A stretch of 64,000 nt of DNA, from positions 110,579-174,578 of the forward strand of contig NZ_AP027150.1 of the NCBI RefSeq assembly GCF_027925445.1, given 5' to 3'. Position 1 is the stretch's first letter. Every line of letters starts with the position of its first letter. Below are positions 30,881-39,036 of the stretch, piece by piece. The notes below the pieces were generated by a model. It made no database searches, had not been told where the DNA came from, and saw only the letters and a program-made list of their open reading frames with translations. A program made the translations under genes and the position numbers. Origin of the DNA: Methylocystis bryophila. GTDB taxonomy: Bacteria; Pseudomonadota; Alphaproteobacteria; Rhizobiales; Beijerinckiaceae.

Positions 30881-33855
30881 TCAATCTTGCCGCCTATGAC
30901 CTTCGCCCGTTGTCCGAGAGCTTGCGTTGCATCAGAGGCTCAAAAGATTTTCGCGAGCGACAGGCGCTGCTCGAGGCCGTGGACTCTGGGGCGCTTCTGG
31001 AAGCGGCGCGCCCCTCCCCTGCCCCGTCGTCACAACTGGCGCGAGCCCCCGCGACGGGCCTGCCCTACTCCGGGCCGCGCGCTCCCTCGCGCGGCGCTGA
31101 CGAAATCAAAGAAGACGAATGGGCCATGCGGCGGCCGGGAAGCAGCCGCGGCGGCGGACCCGGGGCTCGTCCCGCGCCAAGCGCTCGTTCGGGAGGCGGA
31201 GCCTCTGCCGGCGGCTCCGCGGTTCTCTCCTCTCCGCCCTCCGGCGTCTCTCCCTCGATCACTGCGAAGGCCGGCCTCGCGGCCGGCGCGCAAGCCGCCG
31301 TCGTGAAGCTGGCGAGCTACGGCTCGGGAAGCGCGCGCGCCGCCGCTCTCCTCAATTACCAGAGCGATAAGGGCCAGCTCACGCTGGAGCGTGAGGATGG
31401 AACGCTCGTCACGGGCAAGGCCGCCGTCGACGATCTCGCTGCTCATTGGCGCGATGACGACGCGCGCCAGCCCTCCAACGACGTTTTTCGCGTCACACTA
31501 ACTTTCGAGGGCGGTCTCAGTCCTGAGGAAGCTCGTGCGGGGCTCGCGGTCGCCCTCGATGGCCATCGCTATGCCTGGAGGATTGAGGAGCGCGCCGAAG
31601 CGACCGCGATCCATCTCGTCACTCTAGCCGCAGGCGCACGCAGAGACGAATATGGAAAGAAGGAGCGCATCTACGCAAACGAGAAATCGATCAATCGCTT
31701 CCATGACAAGATCGAGGACGCCTTCGGCCGCGACGTGGATCTCTCAGCGCCGCTTTGGGCGCATGGCGTCGAGGGGGCGACGACGCAACTCGCTGCGCTC
31801 GCCAAGGCGGGCGCGCTTCCTGTCGAGACCGACGCTCGCCTAAGCCTGGAGGAAGCGGCCGATCGTCACTTCGCCAAGCAGCCGAGCAACGCTAATCGCT
31901 CTAAACCTGCAAAGTTCAACCCCGCGCTGGAGATCGCCAAGACCTGGCGCCCCACCATGAGATCGAGCAGCCCGCGGGATTTCGCGCATGTGATCTTGAG
32001 CGCGAAGCCGGGGACCGACAAGGAGGCTTTCATGGACGCCGCGCGGGCGACGCTCGCGCATGAGTTCAAGGGACATGAGTATGTATTCGTCATGCACACC
32101 AACAGGCAACACATTCATGTCCATGCCGCCGTCAGGCTCACTAGCGCCGCGGGCGAAAAGCTGCATCCGGGAATCCAGGATTTCAACCGGTGGCGCCAGA
32201 CGCTCGCCGACGAAGCGCGTGAACGTCATATCCCCATGGAGGCCGTTCGCCGCTTCGATCAGGCTCACGCGCCCGGCTATAACCTCAAGGACGCGAAGAT
32301 GGTCGAACGCGGCATCGCGCCCGAGAGCGTCCGGCGCCGCGTCGAGCGAGTCAAAACCCGCGAAATTCATCGGCCCACGCGCGAGGAAGGCCGTCGCCGG
32401 GCTACTGATGCGGCCTCGGAGTGGAAGTCGTTGGCGGCGCGCCAGGCCGTCGTCCTTCCGCCGCTCGCGGCGGGCGCAATGCGGCTCTATCGCGCCGAGA
32501 CCGTGAACCACGGCTCTCATCGCGCGCCGCTCTTTTCCGTCGATCGCGCGCTTGCGGAGTCTTACGCCGCAAAGGGCCAACCTTCGAGGCTCGTTTACTT
32601 GGACGTCCCGGCCGATCGGATTTCGGAGCTTCGTCCGTCGCGCCAGCAGCCGGCTAAAGTCTTCGTCGTTCCGCCTGCCCTCAGCTCACTGCGCGAGCCG
32701 GTGAGCGGAATCGAAGAAACCGCCATCTTGCCGTTCCAACGCCGCGCGGAGGCCGCGCTGACAACGCGCGAAGAGCAGCAACGCAACATACTCTCGGAGG
32801 ATAAAACCGTGCGAACAGCAGAAACAATGGGCGCCGCCAAACGAAACATGGCCGACGCTATGGCCCGTCTTGGCGACTATCTCCCCGATGGAGCCGTCAA
32901 GGACGACCTTCTGCGTCGCTCGCGCGATATTCTTGATCGCGCCGAGGCTGCCACGAAGGAGCAAGGACGACTGGACCGAAACCCTGGACAGATCGAGGGT
33001 GACCGCTTCGTCGAACCTGAGCCGCGGAACGTCGGCGCCCTGTTCACCAACGAGAAAAAAGGAACGGAGATCCATTACAACCGCCACGATCGTGAAAGCG
33101 GCGCGTTCCAGACTCTCGCGTTCATAGACAGCGGCAAACAGCTAGACGTTCGCGACTGGAGCAACAGAGAGAGCGTCAACGCGGCTCTGAGGCTCGCTTC
33201 TCAAAAATGGGACACGCTAAGCGTCAGCGGAAGCGACGAATACAAGGAAACGGCCGCCCGACTTGCGGCTGAGCACGGCTACAAAATCACGAACCCGGAA
33301 TTGCAAGACCGCATTCGCGAACTGCGCGCCGAGATCGAAGCGCAACGAGCAACCGTGACTGAGGGGAAGGAACAGCCCGGAACCAGACAGACGGATGCGC
33401 ATGTGAAATCTGTCCCGCTTTCCGAGGCGGAACGTCAACGGCCTGCCGACCAGCCAACCCTCAACACGACGCCAGCCGAGCGGGCGATCGAGCTCAACAG
33501 CGTCCGCGAGCGGGTCGACGTCGAGGCCGAGCGCGAAACCCGCCAAGCGGCGCGCGCGAAGCAAGCTCACGAGAGCAACGCCGCCGCCGGAACCAAAGGG
33601 ACGCCTTACCGTGCTCCCGAGGAGGCTCGTGCGGCTCGCGAGGCGGAACGGGCGATAGACAACAGTTCCACTCGGGAGATCCCGGGAGACCAAGCCCAAA
33701 GCGAGGCCATCAAGGCCCTTCGCTTCGAGCAGCGGCGCGTGCTCGATCAAGCCAGCCGCGACGAGCAAAGACGCATAGACGCAGAGAACGCTGAGCGGTT
33801 TCGCCAGGAAGAGCGTCGTCAGGATCGAGACGAAGCCGAAGGCGAAACGAGGTAG
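30877..33855 (+). CDS. Relaxase (TraI/VirD2-like, MOBP type)
   Basis: A 992-residue relaxase that should nick the minus strand at oriT and lead it into the recipient. The first 120 residues are variable and Pro/Ser/Gly-rich. The catalytic domain follows with AVVKLASYGSGSARAAALLNYQS, the HEFKGHEYVFVMH block, and the metal-binding NRQHIHVHAAV at about 409-418. The Tyr nucleophile was not fixed. The C-terminal half contains an ADP-ribosyltransferase-like or LPD-type segment (RLYRAETVNHG) and a Glu/Arg-rich coiled-coil tail. Large extra C-terminal domains are common in plasmid relaxases. Translation is coupled to traJ. The gene is intact. Confidence 0.85.
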   Translation: MINLAAYDLRPLSESLRCIRGSKDFRERQALLEAVDSGALLEAARPSPAPSSQLARAPATGLPYSGPRAPSRGADEIKEDEWAMRRPGSSRGGGPGARPAPSARSGGGASAGGSAVLSSPPSGVSPSITAKAGLAAGAQAAVVKLASYGSGSARAAALLNYQSDKGQLTLEREDGTLVTGKAAVDDLAAHWRDDDARQPSNDVFRVTLTFEGGLSPEEARAGLAVALDGHRYAWRIEERAEATAIHLVTLAAGARRDEYGKKERIYANEKSINRFHDKIEDAFGRDVDLSAPLWAHGVEGATTQLAALAKAGALPVETDARLSLEEAADRHFAKQPSNANRSKPAKFNPALEIAKTWRPTMRSSSPRDFAHVILSAKPGTDKEAFMDAARATLAHEFKGHEYVFVMHTNRQHIHVHAAVRLTSAAGEKLHPGIQDFNRWRQTLADEARERHIPMEAVRRFDQAHAPGYNLKDAKMVERGIAPESVRRRVERVKTREIHRPTREEGRRRATDAASEWKSLAARQAVVLPPLAAGAMRLYRAETVNHGSHRAPLFSVDRALAESYAAKGQPSRLVYLDVPADRISELRPSRQQPAKVFVVPPALSSLREPVSGIEETAILPFQRRAEAALTTREEQQRNILSEDKTVRTAETMGAAKRNMADAMARLGDYLPDGAVKDDLLRRSRDILDRAEAATKEQGRLDRNPGQIEGDRFVEPEPRNVGALFTNEKKGTEIHYNRHDRESGAFQTLAFIDSGKQLDVRDWSNRESVNAALRLASQKWDTLSVSGSDEYKETAARLAAEHGYKITNPELQDRIRELRAEIEAQRATVTEGKEQPGTRQTDAHVKSVPLSEAERQRPADQPTLNTTPAERAIELNSVRERVDVEAERETRQAARAKQAHESNAAAGTKGTPYRAPEEARAAREAERAIDNSSTREIPGDQAQSEAIKALRFEQRRVLDQASRDEQRRIDAENAERFRQEERRQDRDEAEGETR

Positions 33856-34163
33856 CTGTTAACTCGCCTTACGTCGGTCGAGGCCACGGAACGCGCTTGC
33901 AAACGTCATAGAATTGCCTGGACCGCAGCCGTGCGCACGCTTTTGCGTGGGCCTATTCGGGGATGAGAGTAATCCTCGGCTCCGCTGAGGAAAGGACCTA
34001 GATGTTGCAGAAGGGTCTGCACAGCAAAGTGCCACGTTCGCTTTATCTCTGCCGTTCGGGAAGGCGACCCAATGACCCTTAGTCTGGAAGGTCTGCTTTC
34101 AGGCACGACTATCATGGCTCCATCCGCCATTTTGGTATTCCAGTCAGCCGTGTCGGGTTGACT
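33856..34163. other. Gene-free stretch between relaxase and ImmA/IrrE gene
   Basis: About 310 bases between convergent genes. The only ORF of note (minus strand, about 33906-34130) has no recognisable domain. No T-run terminator seen. Confidence 0.35.
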
Positions 34164-35097
34164 TCACCTAAGTGACGCAACAGCTTTGGGATTAGCGTAG
34201 GGCTTCATCCAGCATCCGAGCGTGAGCGCCTCGTGCCTATTAAAGAACGTTTCGAAGTTAAACAGATGCGGATCGCCGTTGCGATCCGACAAGACGACCT
34301 CGCTCTGACCGAGGCTTCCACCGCTCTGCGCTCCGCAGTAGCCGACGATCGCTGCAAAAAGCTCCCTTTCCTTCAAAGCGCCGAAGCGCTCTCGGAACAT
34401 TGGCGACTCCACGCAATAGCGGCACGGATTAGCTGCGTCGAAATCGGGCTTCCGCCGCGTTGGGTGCGGGTGTCCCGTGACCAGGGCAACAATTGGCCGG
34501 CCGCCATGCGCTTGCTCGACGAAACGCCAGAGAGTGGACGTCATGGTGTTGCCGAAGCCCTTGCTCAGGCCTTTGACCAGGGCTAGGCTCGGCGCGGAAC
34601 CGATGGCCTCTGCGAGGAAGCGATCAGCGAGGAAAAGCAGTTGGCCCGCAGCAAAGTTCGCTTCGGCCTCCATGATCTGATGGCAGGCCGGTGTAAGGGT
34701 CTGCTCGGTGTCTCCCAGAATCATCCCGGCGTGCCATGGGATGATGTCGTGACCGATTTCATGCGCTTCGTTCCAGCGATGTTTGAGGGGCGGCAGATCC
34801 TTGTCGAGAAGGATCCGTTTCTGATCGGGGAGATAGAGCGCCTTGAGGCTGAGATTGCGCACGGCGTCGCCAAGAAGAGTCGGACGCAGAAGAACCTGGA
34901 GGCCGGCGACCTTCATGCGCGAGAAGGTCTCGCGCAGAAGGTTATCATCGGTCGTGCTGTAATAGCCTCGGTCAAGCTTGAGTAAATCGCGAATGACACG
35001 CAGGTCGATCGGCAGGGTTGCCCAAACCCCGCAGGATTTTGGCAACCTGTCCGTCGATATCAGCGATCGTGCGATGGCCGAGACTGACGTTTCTCAC
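34164..35097 (-). CDS. ImmA/IrrE-family metallopeptidase, probably frameshifted near its start
   Basis: A zinc peptidase of the ImmA/IrrE family, which cleaves partner repressors. The main frame (34164-35045, about 293 codons from a TTG) has RWNEAHEIGHDIIPWH with the HExxH motif and a third ligand region EAEANFAA. The natural N-terminus appears to be in another frame. A GTG at 35097 overlaps the XRE stop (GTGA) and encodes DIDGQVAKILRGLGNP, after which the frame must change near 35010 to reach IDLRVIRDLLKLDRGYY. Either a real 1-base mutation inactivates it, translation restarts at the TTG, or the read has an error. It is last in an operon RHH - GNAT - XRE - ImmA, divergent from CBASS. Confidence 0.7.
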
Positions 35098-35594
35098 TTC
35101 ACTCGTTTTGGTTCCTGCTCGCTCAGGACGGCAATGAACGCCTCGAGAGCCGAGCTTTCTTCCGGCGTGAGTTTTTGCACGGACTCTGAACGTGCGGCGA
35201 ATCGTATGGCTTCCTGTCGAAAGCCCAAATCGTTCGCCGTTGCCAATCCGGCAAGCTGCATCAATCTCCGCTGCGGCACCTCGAAGGTCTCCGCCAACTT
35301 AAACACCGTCCGTGGCTCTGGAACGTAGTGGACGTCGTCCTCGATCACGAGCAACTCGCTTGCATCAAGATCGGCCGCTTGAGCCAGTTGCTCCATCGAA
35401 AAGCCGCGACGGCGGCGCATCAAGTTCACGAACTTGCCGAAGGCGATGCGGGTTTCTTCGACCGCCGCGATCTGCGCGCCTGATGGGCGCTCATCCGGTG
35501 CCGGGTCGAACGCGAGCAGGCCGGCGCCGATGACGGCGTCGCCTTCACGGCGAGCTCGAGCCATCCACCAATCTTTGCTGCGTTCAAGTTTCAT
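35094..35594 (-). CDS. XRE-type repressor paired with the ImmA/IrrE peptidase
   Basis: A 166-residue helix-turn-helix protein. The HTH spans about residues 50-106: FGKFVNLMRRRRGFSMEQLAQAADLDASELLVIEDDV. The C-terminal part ends with LTPEESSALEAFIAVLSEQE. XRE plus ImmA/IrrE pairs are common switches: the peptidase cuts the repressor after stress such as DNA damage. In published CBASS loci the CapH repressor and CapP peptidase act this way. Here the pair faces a CBASS operon, so it is a good candidate CBASS regulator. ATG 35594 was preferred over 35603. The gene starts 6 bases after the GNAT stop. Confidence 0.75.
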   Translation of the reverse strand: MKLERSKDWWMARARREGDAVIGAGLLAFDPAPDERPSGAQIAAVEETRIAFGKFVNLMRRRRGFSMEQLAQAADLDASELLVIEDDVHYVPEPRTVFKLAETFEVPQRRLMQLAGLATANDLGFRQEAIRFAARSESVQKLTPEESSALEAFIAVLSEQEPKRVK

Positions 35595-35599
35595 GGTTC

Positions 35600-36220
35600 T
35601 CACTCCTCTTCGAGGAACGCACGAGCCTGCTCGACTGTCATCTCGAAGTATCTCAGGCTCTGATATGTCGAGTCCTGTCCAAGGTCGGTCATCGGGATCT
35701 TGCGGTAGAAATCATCAGCCTGGGGTAGCGAATGCAGCCCCAACCGACCCTTGAATCCCTCTTCGACACTCAATGCCACGGCGGCAGTGATCAGTGCCGA
35801 ACCGACGCCGCGCAGCCGCGGCGCAGCCCCAAGCTCGGGCCGGTTCCACGGCGCAACTTCAAGATAGTCAAGGTAGACCAGCGGTTTGCCAACCTGACCC
35901 GGTTCCCGGCTAGATTTCGTCAGGTCGACCTGCGCCAAGCCTTGCGTCTCCCCTTGAGCGACGACGCAGAACCCCCGAAAAGCCAACAGTCCGCGCACCC
36001 GGGCCGTTTTCTCCGCCCAATTCCAGTGCCAGCTTTGAGGCCACTGTGACATAGGCACGCCCTTGCGGGCGAGGTTCTGCAGCACTGCGAGCAGAGCTGG
36101 CTGCCACCTCGTCTGCCAATCGTCGAGCTGCGCCTGCTCGATCGCGTCACGCAGCTCGGCTTCGACACTCTCCCCGGTCGCGGCGTCGAGAAGATAGATC
36201 GGGGAGACATCGACCGTCAT
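35600..36220 (-). CDS. GNAT-family N-acetyltransferase
   Basis: A 206-residue acetyltransferase-fold protein. The acetyl-CoA-binding region is visible as LVYLDYLEVAPWNRPELG followed by RLRGVGSALITAAVALSVEEGFKGRLGLHSLPQA, with the RGVGSAL loop in place of the usual QxxGxG/A. An N-terminal 90 residues of unclear fold (WQTRWQPALLAVLQNL) precede it. Its start overlaps the RHH stop by 4 bases. RHH-GNAT pairs often act as toxin-antitoxin modules that acetylate aminoacyl-tRNA, but those toxins are shorter (about 170 residues) and this one has an extra N-terminal region. It may instead modify a protein of the adjacent defence locus. Confidence 0.7.
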   Translation of the reverse strand: MTVDVSPIYLLDAATGESVEAELRDAIEQAQLDDWQTRWQPALLAVLQNLARKGVPMSQWPQSWHWNWAEKTARVRGLLAFRGFCVVAQGETQGLAQVDLTKSSREPGQVGKPLVYLDYLEVAPWNRPELGAAPRLRGVGSALITAAVALSVEEGFKGRLGLHSLPQADDFYRKIPMTDLGQDSTYQSLRYFEMTVEQARAFLEEE

Positions 36221-36429
36221 AGAAGCATCAGCTCCGCCTTCTCCTTCGTCGCCTCGTTCTCGAACAGGAGTTTCTCTCCCTTTTCGACCCGAGCATCGAT
36301 TGTCTGATAGAGGCGGAGGGCCTGCCGGAGCACGGCGGTCTTTGTGAGGTCCTTCCGAATCGATAGCTCGTCCAGAACCCGCATCTCGGCGTCGGTGAGG
36401 TTCAGCGTCATTGTTCGCTTCGCCGTCAT
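36217..36429 (-). CDS. Ribbon-helix-helix protein (antitoxin or repressor)
   Basis: A 70-residue RHH protein: strand TMTLNLTDAEM, helix RVLDELSIRKD, then TKTAVLRQALRLYQTIDARV and a charged tail. ATG 36429 gives the normal size; the upstream ATG 36456 adds nine unrelated residues. It is the first gene of the operon, overlaps the GNAT gene by 4 bases, and faces the CBASS operon. It is a candidate binder of the TAGCTA repeats at 36492-36529. Confidence 0.7.
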   Translation of the reverse strand: MTAKRTMTLNLTDAEMRVLDELSIRKDLTKTAVLRQALRLYQTIDARVEKGEKLLFENEATKEKAELMLL

Positions 36430-36491
36430 CTCATCCTCCGTCGTTGAGCACAGCATATAGAGAATCCACAGGATTCTGTCAACATCTAACA

Positions 36492-36535
36492 GCTAAATTA
36501 TAGCCCTTGAATAGCTAAAAAATAGCTATTATATG
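36492..36535. promoter_or_regulatory. CBASS promoter with TAGCTA inverted repeats
   Basis: TTGAAT (36507-36512), a 17-base spacer and TATATG (36530-36535) read toward the CD-NTase gene. A perfect inverted repeat, ATAGCTA / TAGCTAT (36511-36517 and 36523-36529), fills the spacer. A shorter one, GCTA / TAGC (36492-36504), lies upstream. Bound repressor would block polymerase. Confidence 0.6.
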
Positions 36536-36588
36536 TGCAGCCAGCAGAGTCGCCGTCCATCCGGTCGCCGACGGCAGGAGATTGGTCA

Positions 36589-37554
36589 ATGGGTCGGCAG
36601 CACGTCGGGCATTCCGAAATTGCCGCCTTCGCGCAGGAAAAAGTGAACCTGCCGAAGGACAAGGCGGATGAGTATCGGGCGCAGGCCCGGCGCCTTCGCG
36701 AGAAGCTGGAGGGCTATTTGAGGGAACATCCGGACTTCACGTTGAAGAAGATGTTGCTCTCGGGCAGTCTCGCGAAGGGCACGGCGCTCCGCTCCCTCAA
36801 CGACATCGATGTCGCATGCTATGTCAGCGGCGCCGACGCGCCTGAGGATGTGCGGGCCCTACTGGACTATCTGGCCGAGCGGCTTCGCAAGGCGTTTCCA
36901 AACTTCAGCCCTGACCAGGTACAGCCGCAGACCTATTCCGTCACGGTCTCCTTCCGCGGGACGGGCCTCGACGTGGACGTGGTCCCTATTCTCTATGACG
37001 GCGACCCAGAGTGGTACGGGAACCTCGTCAGCCAGGACGACGGCTCATTCCTGAAGACGAGCATTGCTCTCCATCTGGATTTTGCGGCTAAGCGCAAGCG
37101 CACCCAGGAAAAGCACTTCGCGCAGGTGGTTCGGCTTGCGAAGTTCTGGGCTAGGCGCATGAAGCAGGAGCGCGACGGCTTCCGCTTCAAATCCTTCATG
37201 ATCGAGATGGTCCTCGCCAAGCTGTGCGACGACGGCTTGGATTTCTCCGACTACCCGGAGACGCTTCAGCAATTCTTCACGTATATCGCCCGCACTGACT
37301 TCCGTGAGCGGATCGTGTTCGCCGACTATTATCCAGCCTCGTCGGTGGGCGCCTTCTCCGAGGCGGTGCAGATCATCGATCCGGTGAACGCCAGCAATAA
37401 CGTCGCCAAGCTCTACACTGCGGCCAACGCGGACGCGATCGTTGACGCCGCACTCGATGGTGGTGACGCAATCGACGCGGCGCTTGCAGCTCCCACCAAG
37501 CAATTGACCGTCGCCTATTGGCAGAAGGTCTTTGGCTCCTCCTTCCAGGCGTGA
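36589..37554 (+). CDS. CBASS CD-NTase (cyclic oligonucleotide synthase)
   Basis: A 321-residue cGAS/DncV-like nucleotidyltransferase that makes a cyclic di- or trinucleotide alarm signal on phage infection. The active site is visible: SGSLAKGT at 58-65, Asp72 and Asp74 in LNDIDVACYV, and the third acid in GLDVDVVP near 127-132. The C-terminal OAS-like helical domain follows. ATG 36589 follows AGGAG. The next genes encode HORMA, TRIP13 and a SAVED effector, which defines a type III CBASS operon. HORMA binding should activate this enzyme and TRIP13 should reset it. Enterobacter CdnD systems of the same layout make a cyclic tri-adenylate that activates Cap4. The product here is not known. Confidence 0.9.
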   Translation: MGRQHVGHSEIAAFAQEKVNLPKDKADEYRAQARRLREKLEGYLREHPDFTLKKMLLSGSLAKGTALRSLNDIDVACYVSGADAPEDVRALLDYLAERLRKAFPNFSPDQVQPQTYSVTVSFRGTGLDVDVVPILYDGDPEWYGNLVSQDDGSFLKTSIALHLDFAAKRKRTQEKHFAQVVRLAKFWARRMKQERDGFRFKSFMIEMVLAKLCDDGLDFSDYPETLQQFFTYIARTDFRERIVFADYYPASSVGAFSEAVQIIDPVNASNNVAKLYTAANADAIVDAALDGGDAIDAALAAPTKQLTVAYWQKVFGSSFQA

Positions 37555-37563
37555 GGTCGACCC

Positions 37564-38079
37564 ATGTCCTACAGCTTTAGCTACACGGAAAGTTCGACCT
37601 TTACGGTTACCCACGCCCGGCATATGGCTGCCAAGGTCGCGACCGACTTGAAGCGCATGCAGCGCTTCTATGGCAGCCCGTCCGACGCAAAGATCGCAGA
37701 GTTCGAAGCCGAGGCGACCGAAATGCTTAAGGCCGGCTACCTCGAGTCCGTCACCTACGGCTTCAAGAGGGACGGCAACTGGATCGAGCCGACGTTGCGC
37801 TACACTGCTCGTGATCTCGCCGGCGCATCCGCCAATGATGACGATCCTGGTCGCGTCCGTCCCAGAGCGGACATCAGCGGCGCAACCTTCTACAGCTATA
37901 TGACCTACACCTCCTCTTGGTTTCAACTGGCTGAGGCAGAACGCGCCGCCTTCGAGCGAAGCCTTCCGTTCGTACGTAGCGGAGCGCCGGAACCTGGGAT
38001 CGCTGGCTATCTCGCCAATGACCGCACCTATTCATCCGGAGGTCGAGCCCTCGACCGTGCCAGCGTCCGGAGCTTCTGA
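37564..38079 (+). CDS. cap7: CBASS HORMA-domain protein (Cap7-like)
   Basis: A 171-residue bacterial HORMA protein. It begins MSYSFSYTESSTFTVTHARHMAAKVATDLKRM-like, the standard first strand and helix, with KIAEFEAEATEML and the strand YGFKRDGNWIEPTLRYTARD further on. The C-terminal safety-belt region is the variable part after residue 100. In CBASS this protein recognises a closure peptide, then binds and switches on the CD-NTase. It starts 9 bases after the CD-NTase stop and ends in a TGATG overlap with the TRIP13 gene. Only one HORMA gene is present, whereas some systems have two. Confidence 0.85.
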   Translation: MSYSFSYTESSTFTVTHARHMAAKVATDLKRMQRFYGSPSDAKIAEFEAEATEMLKAGYLESVTYGFKRDGNWIEPTLRYTARDLAGASANDDDPGRVRPRADISGATFYSYMTYTSSWFQLAEAERAAFERSLPFVRSGAPEPGIAGYLANDRTYSSGGRALDRASVRSF

Positions 38080-39026
38080 TGAACAACAAGCCCACCTTGG
38101 ATGAGCTCTTCGAGCGCCGCATCACCTATCCAGACGTCGAGCCCCAATCGCGGCTCTCCCGTCTCGTTGGACTCGACGATCAGAAAAGCCGTCTCGCCAA
38201 GATTCTCGGTCTACTGGTCAACCCGGGAGGGCTGACCGATTGGGCTCAGCGGCACCATCCTGGCGCACAGGCACTCCTCGAGACCATGCTCCAACGTCCT
38301 CCGTTAGTGGTGCTTGCCGGCGATGTCGGCTCCGGCAAAACGGAACTCGCCGAAACAATCGGTGATGCGGTCGCGCGGCAGGAAAAGATCGACATTACCC
38401 TGCTGCCACTGAGCCTTTCGACGCGTGGTCAGGGGCGTGTCGGCGAAATGACACAGCTCCTCTCCGCCGCCTTCGACTACACGGTGGCCGAGGCGACCCG
38501 GCTGAAGTCCGCCTCCGGCAAGGCCCGTGGAGCAGTGATCCTTCTCGTCGATGAGGCTGACGCCCTAGCCCAATCACGCGAGGCGGCTCAGATGCACCAC
38601 GAGGACAGAGCCGGCGTGAACGCATTCATCCGTGGCGTCGACCGCGTTGCCAACGCCAAGCTTCCCGCTGCCGTGCTCATGTGCACGAACCGTCTGAGCG
38701 CACTCGACCCGGCGGTCCGGAGGCGTGCGGCCGATGTGCTGAGCTTCGCTCGCCCTAACGAGGAACAGCGCCGATTCGTGTTGTCGAGCCGCTTGGAGTC
38801 CATTGGCCTCGGTCGTCATCATATCGACGCCTTGGTCACAGCCACCGGGCCACAGCGGGGCGCTAGGGGCTACGGATTCACCTTCTCGGATTTGACCCAA
38901 CGACTGCTACCGGCGATCGTCCTGGACGCTTATCCGTCGAGGCCGGTGGATGGCGCGCGAGCCGTCGAACTCGCGCGCAACATCACCCCGACGCCTCCAT
39001 TCCGGGACGGCGACGCGACGACATGA
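38079..39026 (+). CDS. cap6: CBASS TRIP13-like AAA+ ATPase (Cap6-like)
   Basis: A 315-residue AAA+ remodeller that disassembles the active HORMA-CD-NTase complex and prevents false alarms. Walker A is GDVGSGKT at 81-88, Walker B is ILLVDEAD at 154-161, and the sensor region is MCTNRLSALDPAVRRRA. The N-terminus RLVGLDDQKSRLAKIL is the usual lead-in. The start overlaps the HORMA stop by one base. The stop is 10 bases before the effector start, so the four genes form a single transcription unit. Confidence 0.88.
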   Translation: MNNKPTLDELFERRITYPDVEPQSRLSRLVGLDDQKSRLAKILGLLVNPGGLTDWAQRHHPGAQALLETMLQRPPLVVLAGDVGSGKTELAETIGDAVARQEKIDITLLPLSLSTRGQGRVGEMTQLLSAAFDYTVAEATRLKSASGKARGAVILLVDEADALAQSREAAQMHHEDRAGVNAFIRGVDRVANAKLPAAVLMCTNRLSALDPAVRRRAADVLSFARPNEEQRRFVLSSRLESIGLGRHHIDALVTATGPQRGARGYGFTFSDLTQRLLPAIVLDAYPSRPVDGARAVELARNITPTPPFRDGDATT

Positions 39027-39036
39027 GAATGCGGTC

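Noticed and set aside
33906..34130. 74-codon minus-strand ORF between relaxase and ImmA genes
   Set aside because: No recognisable family or start signal.
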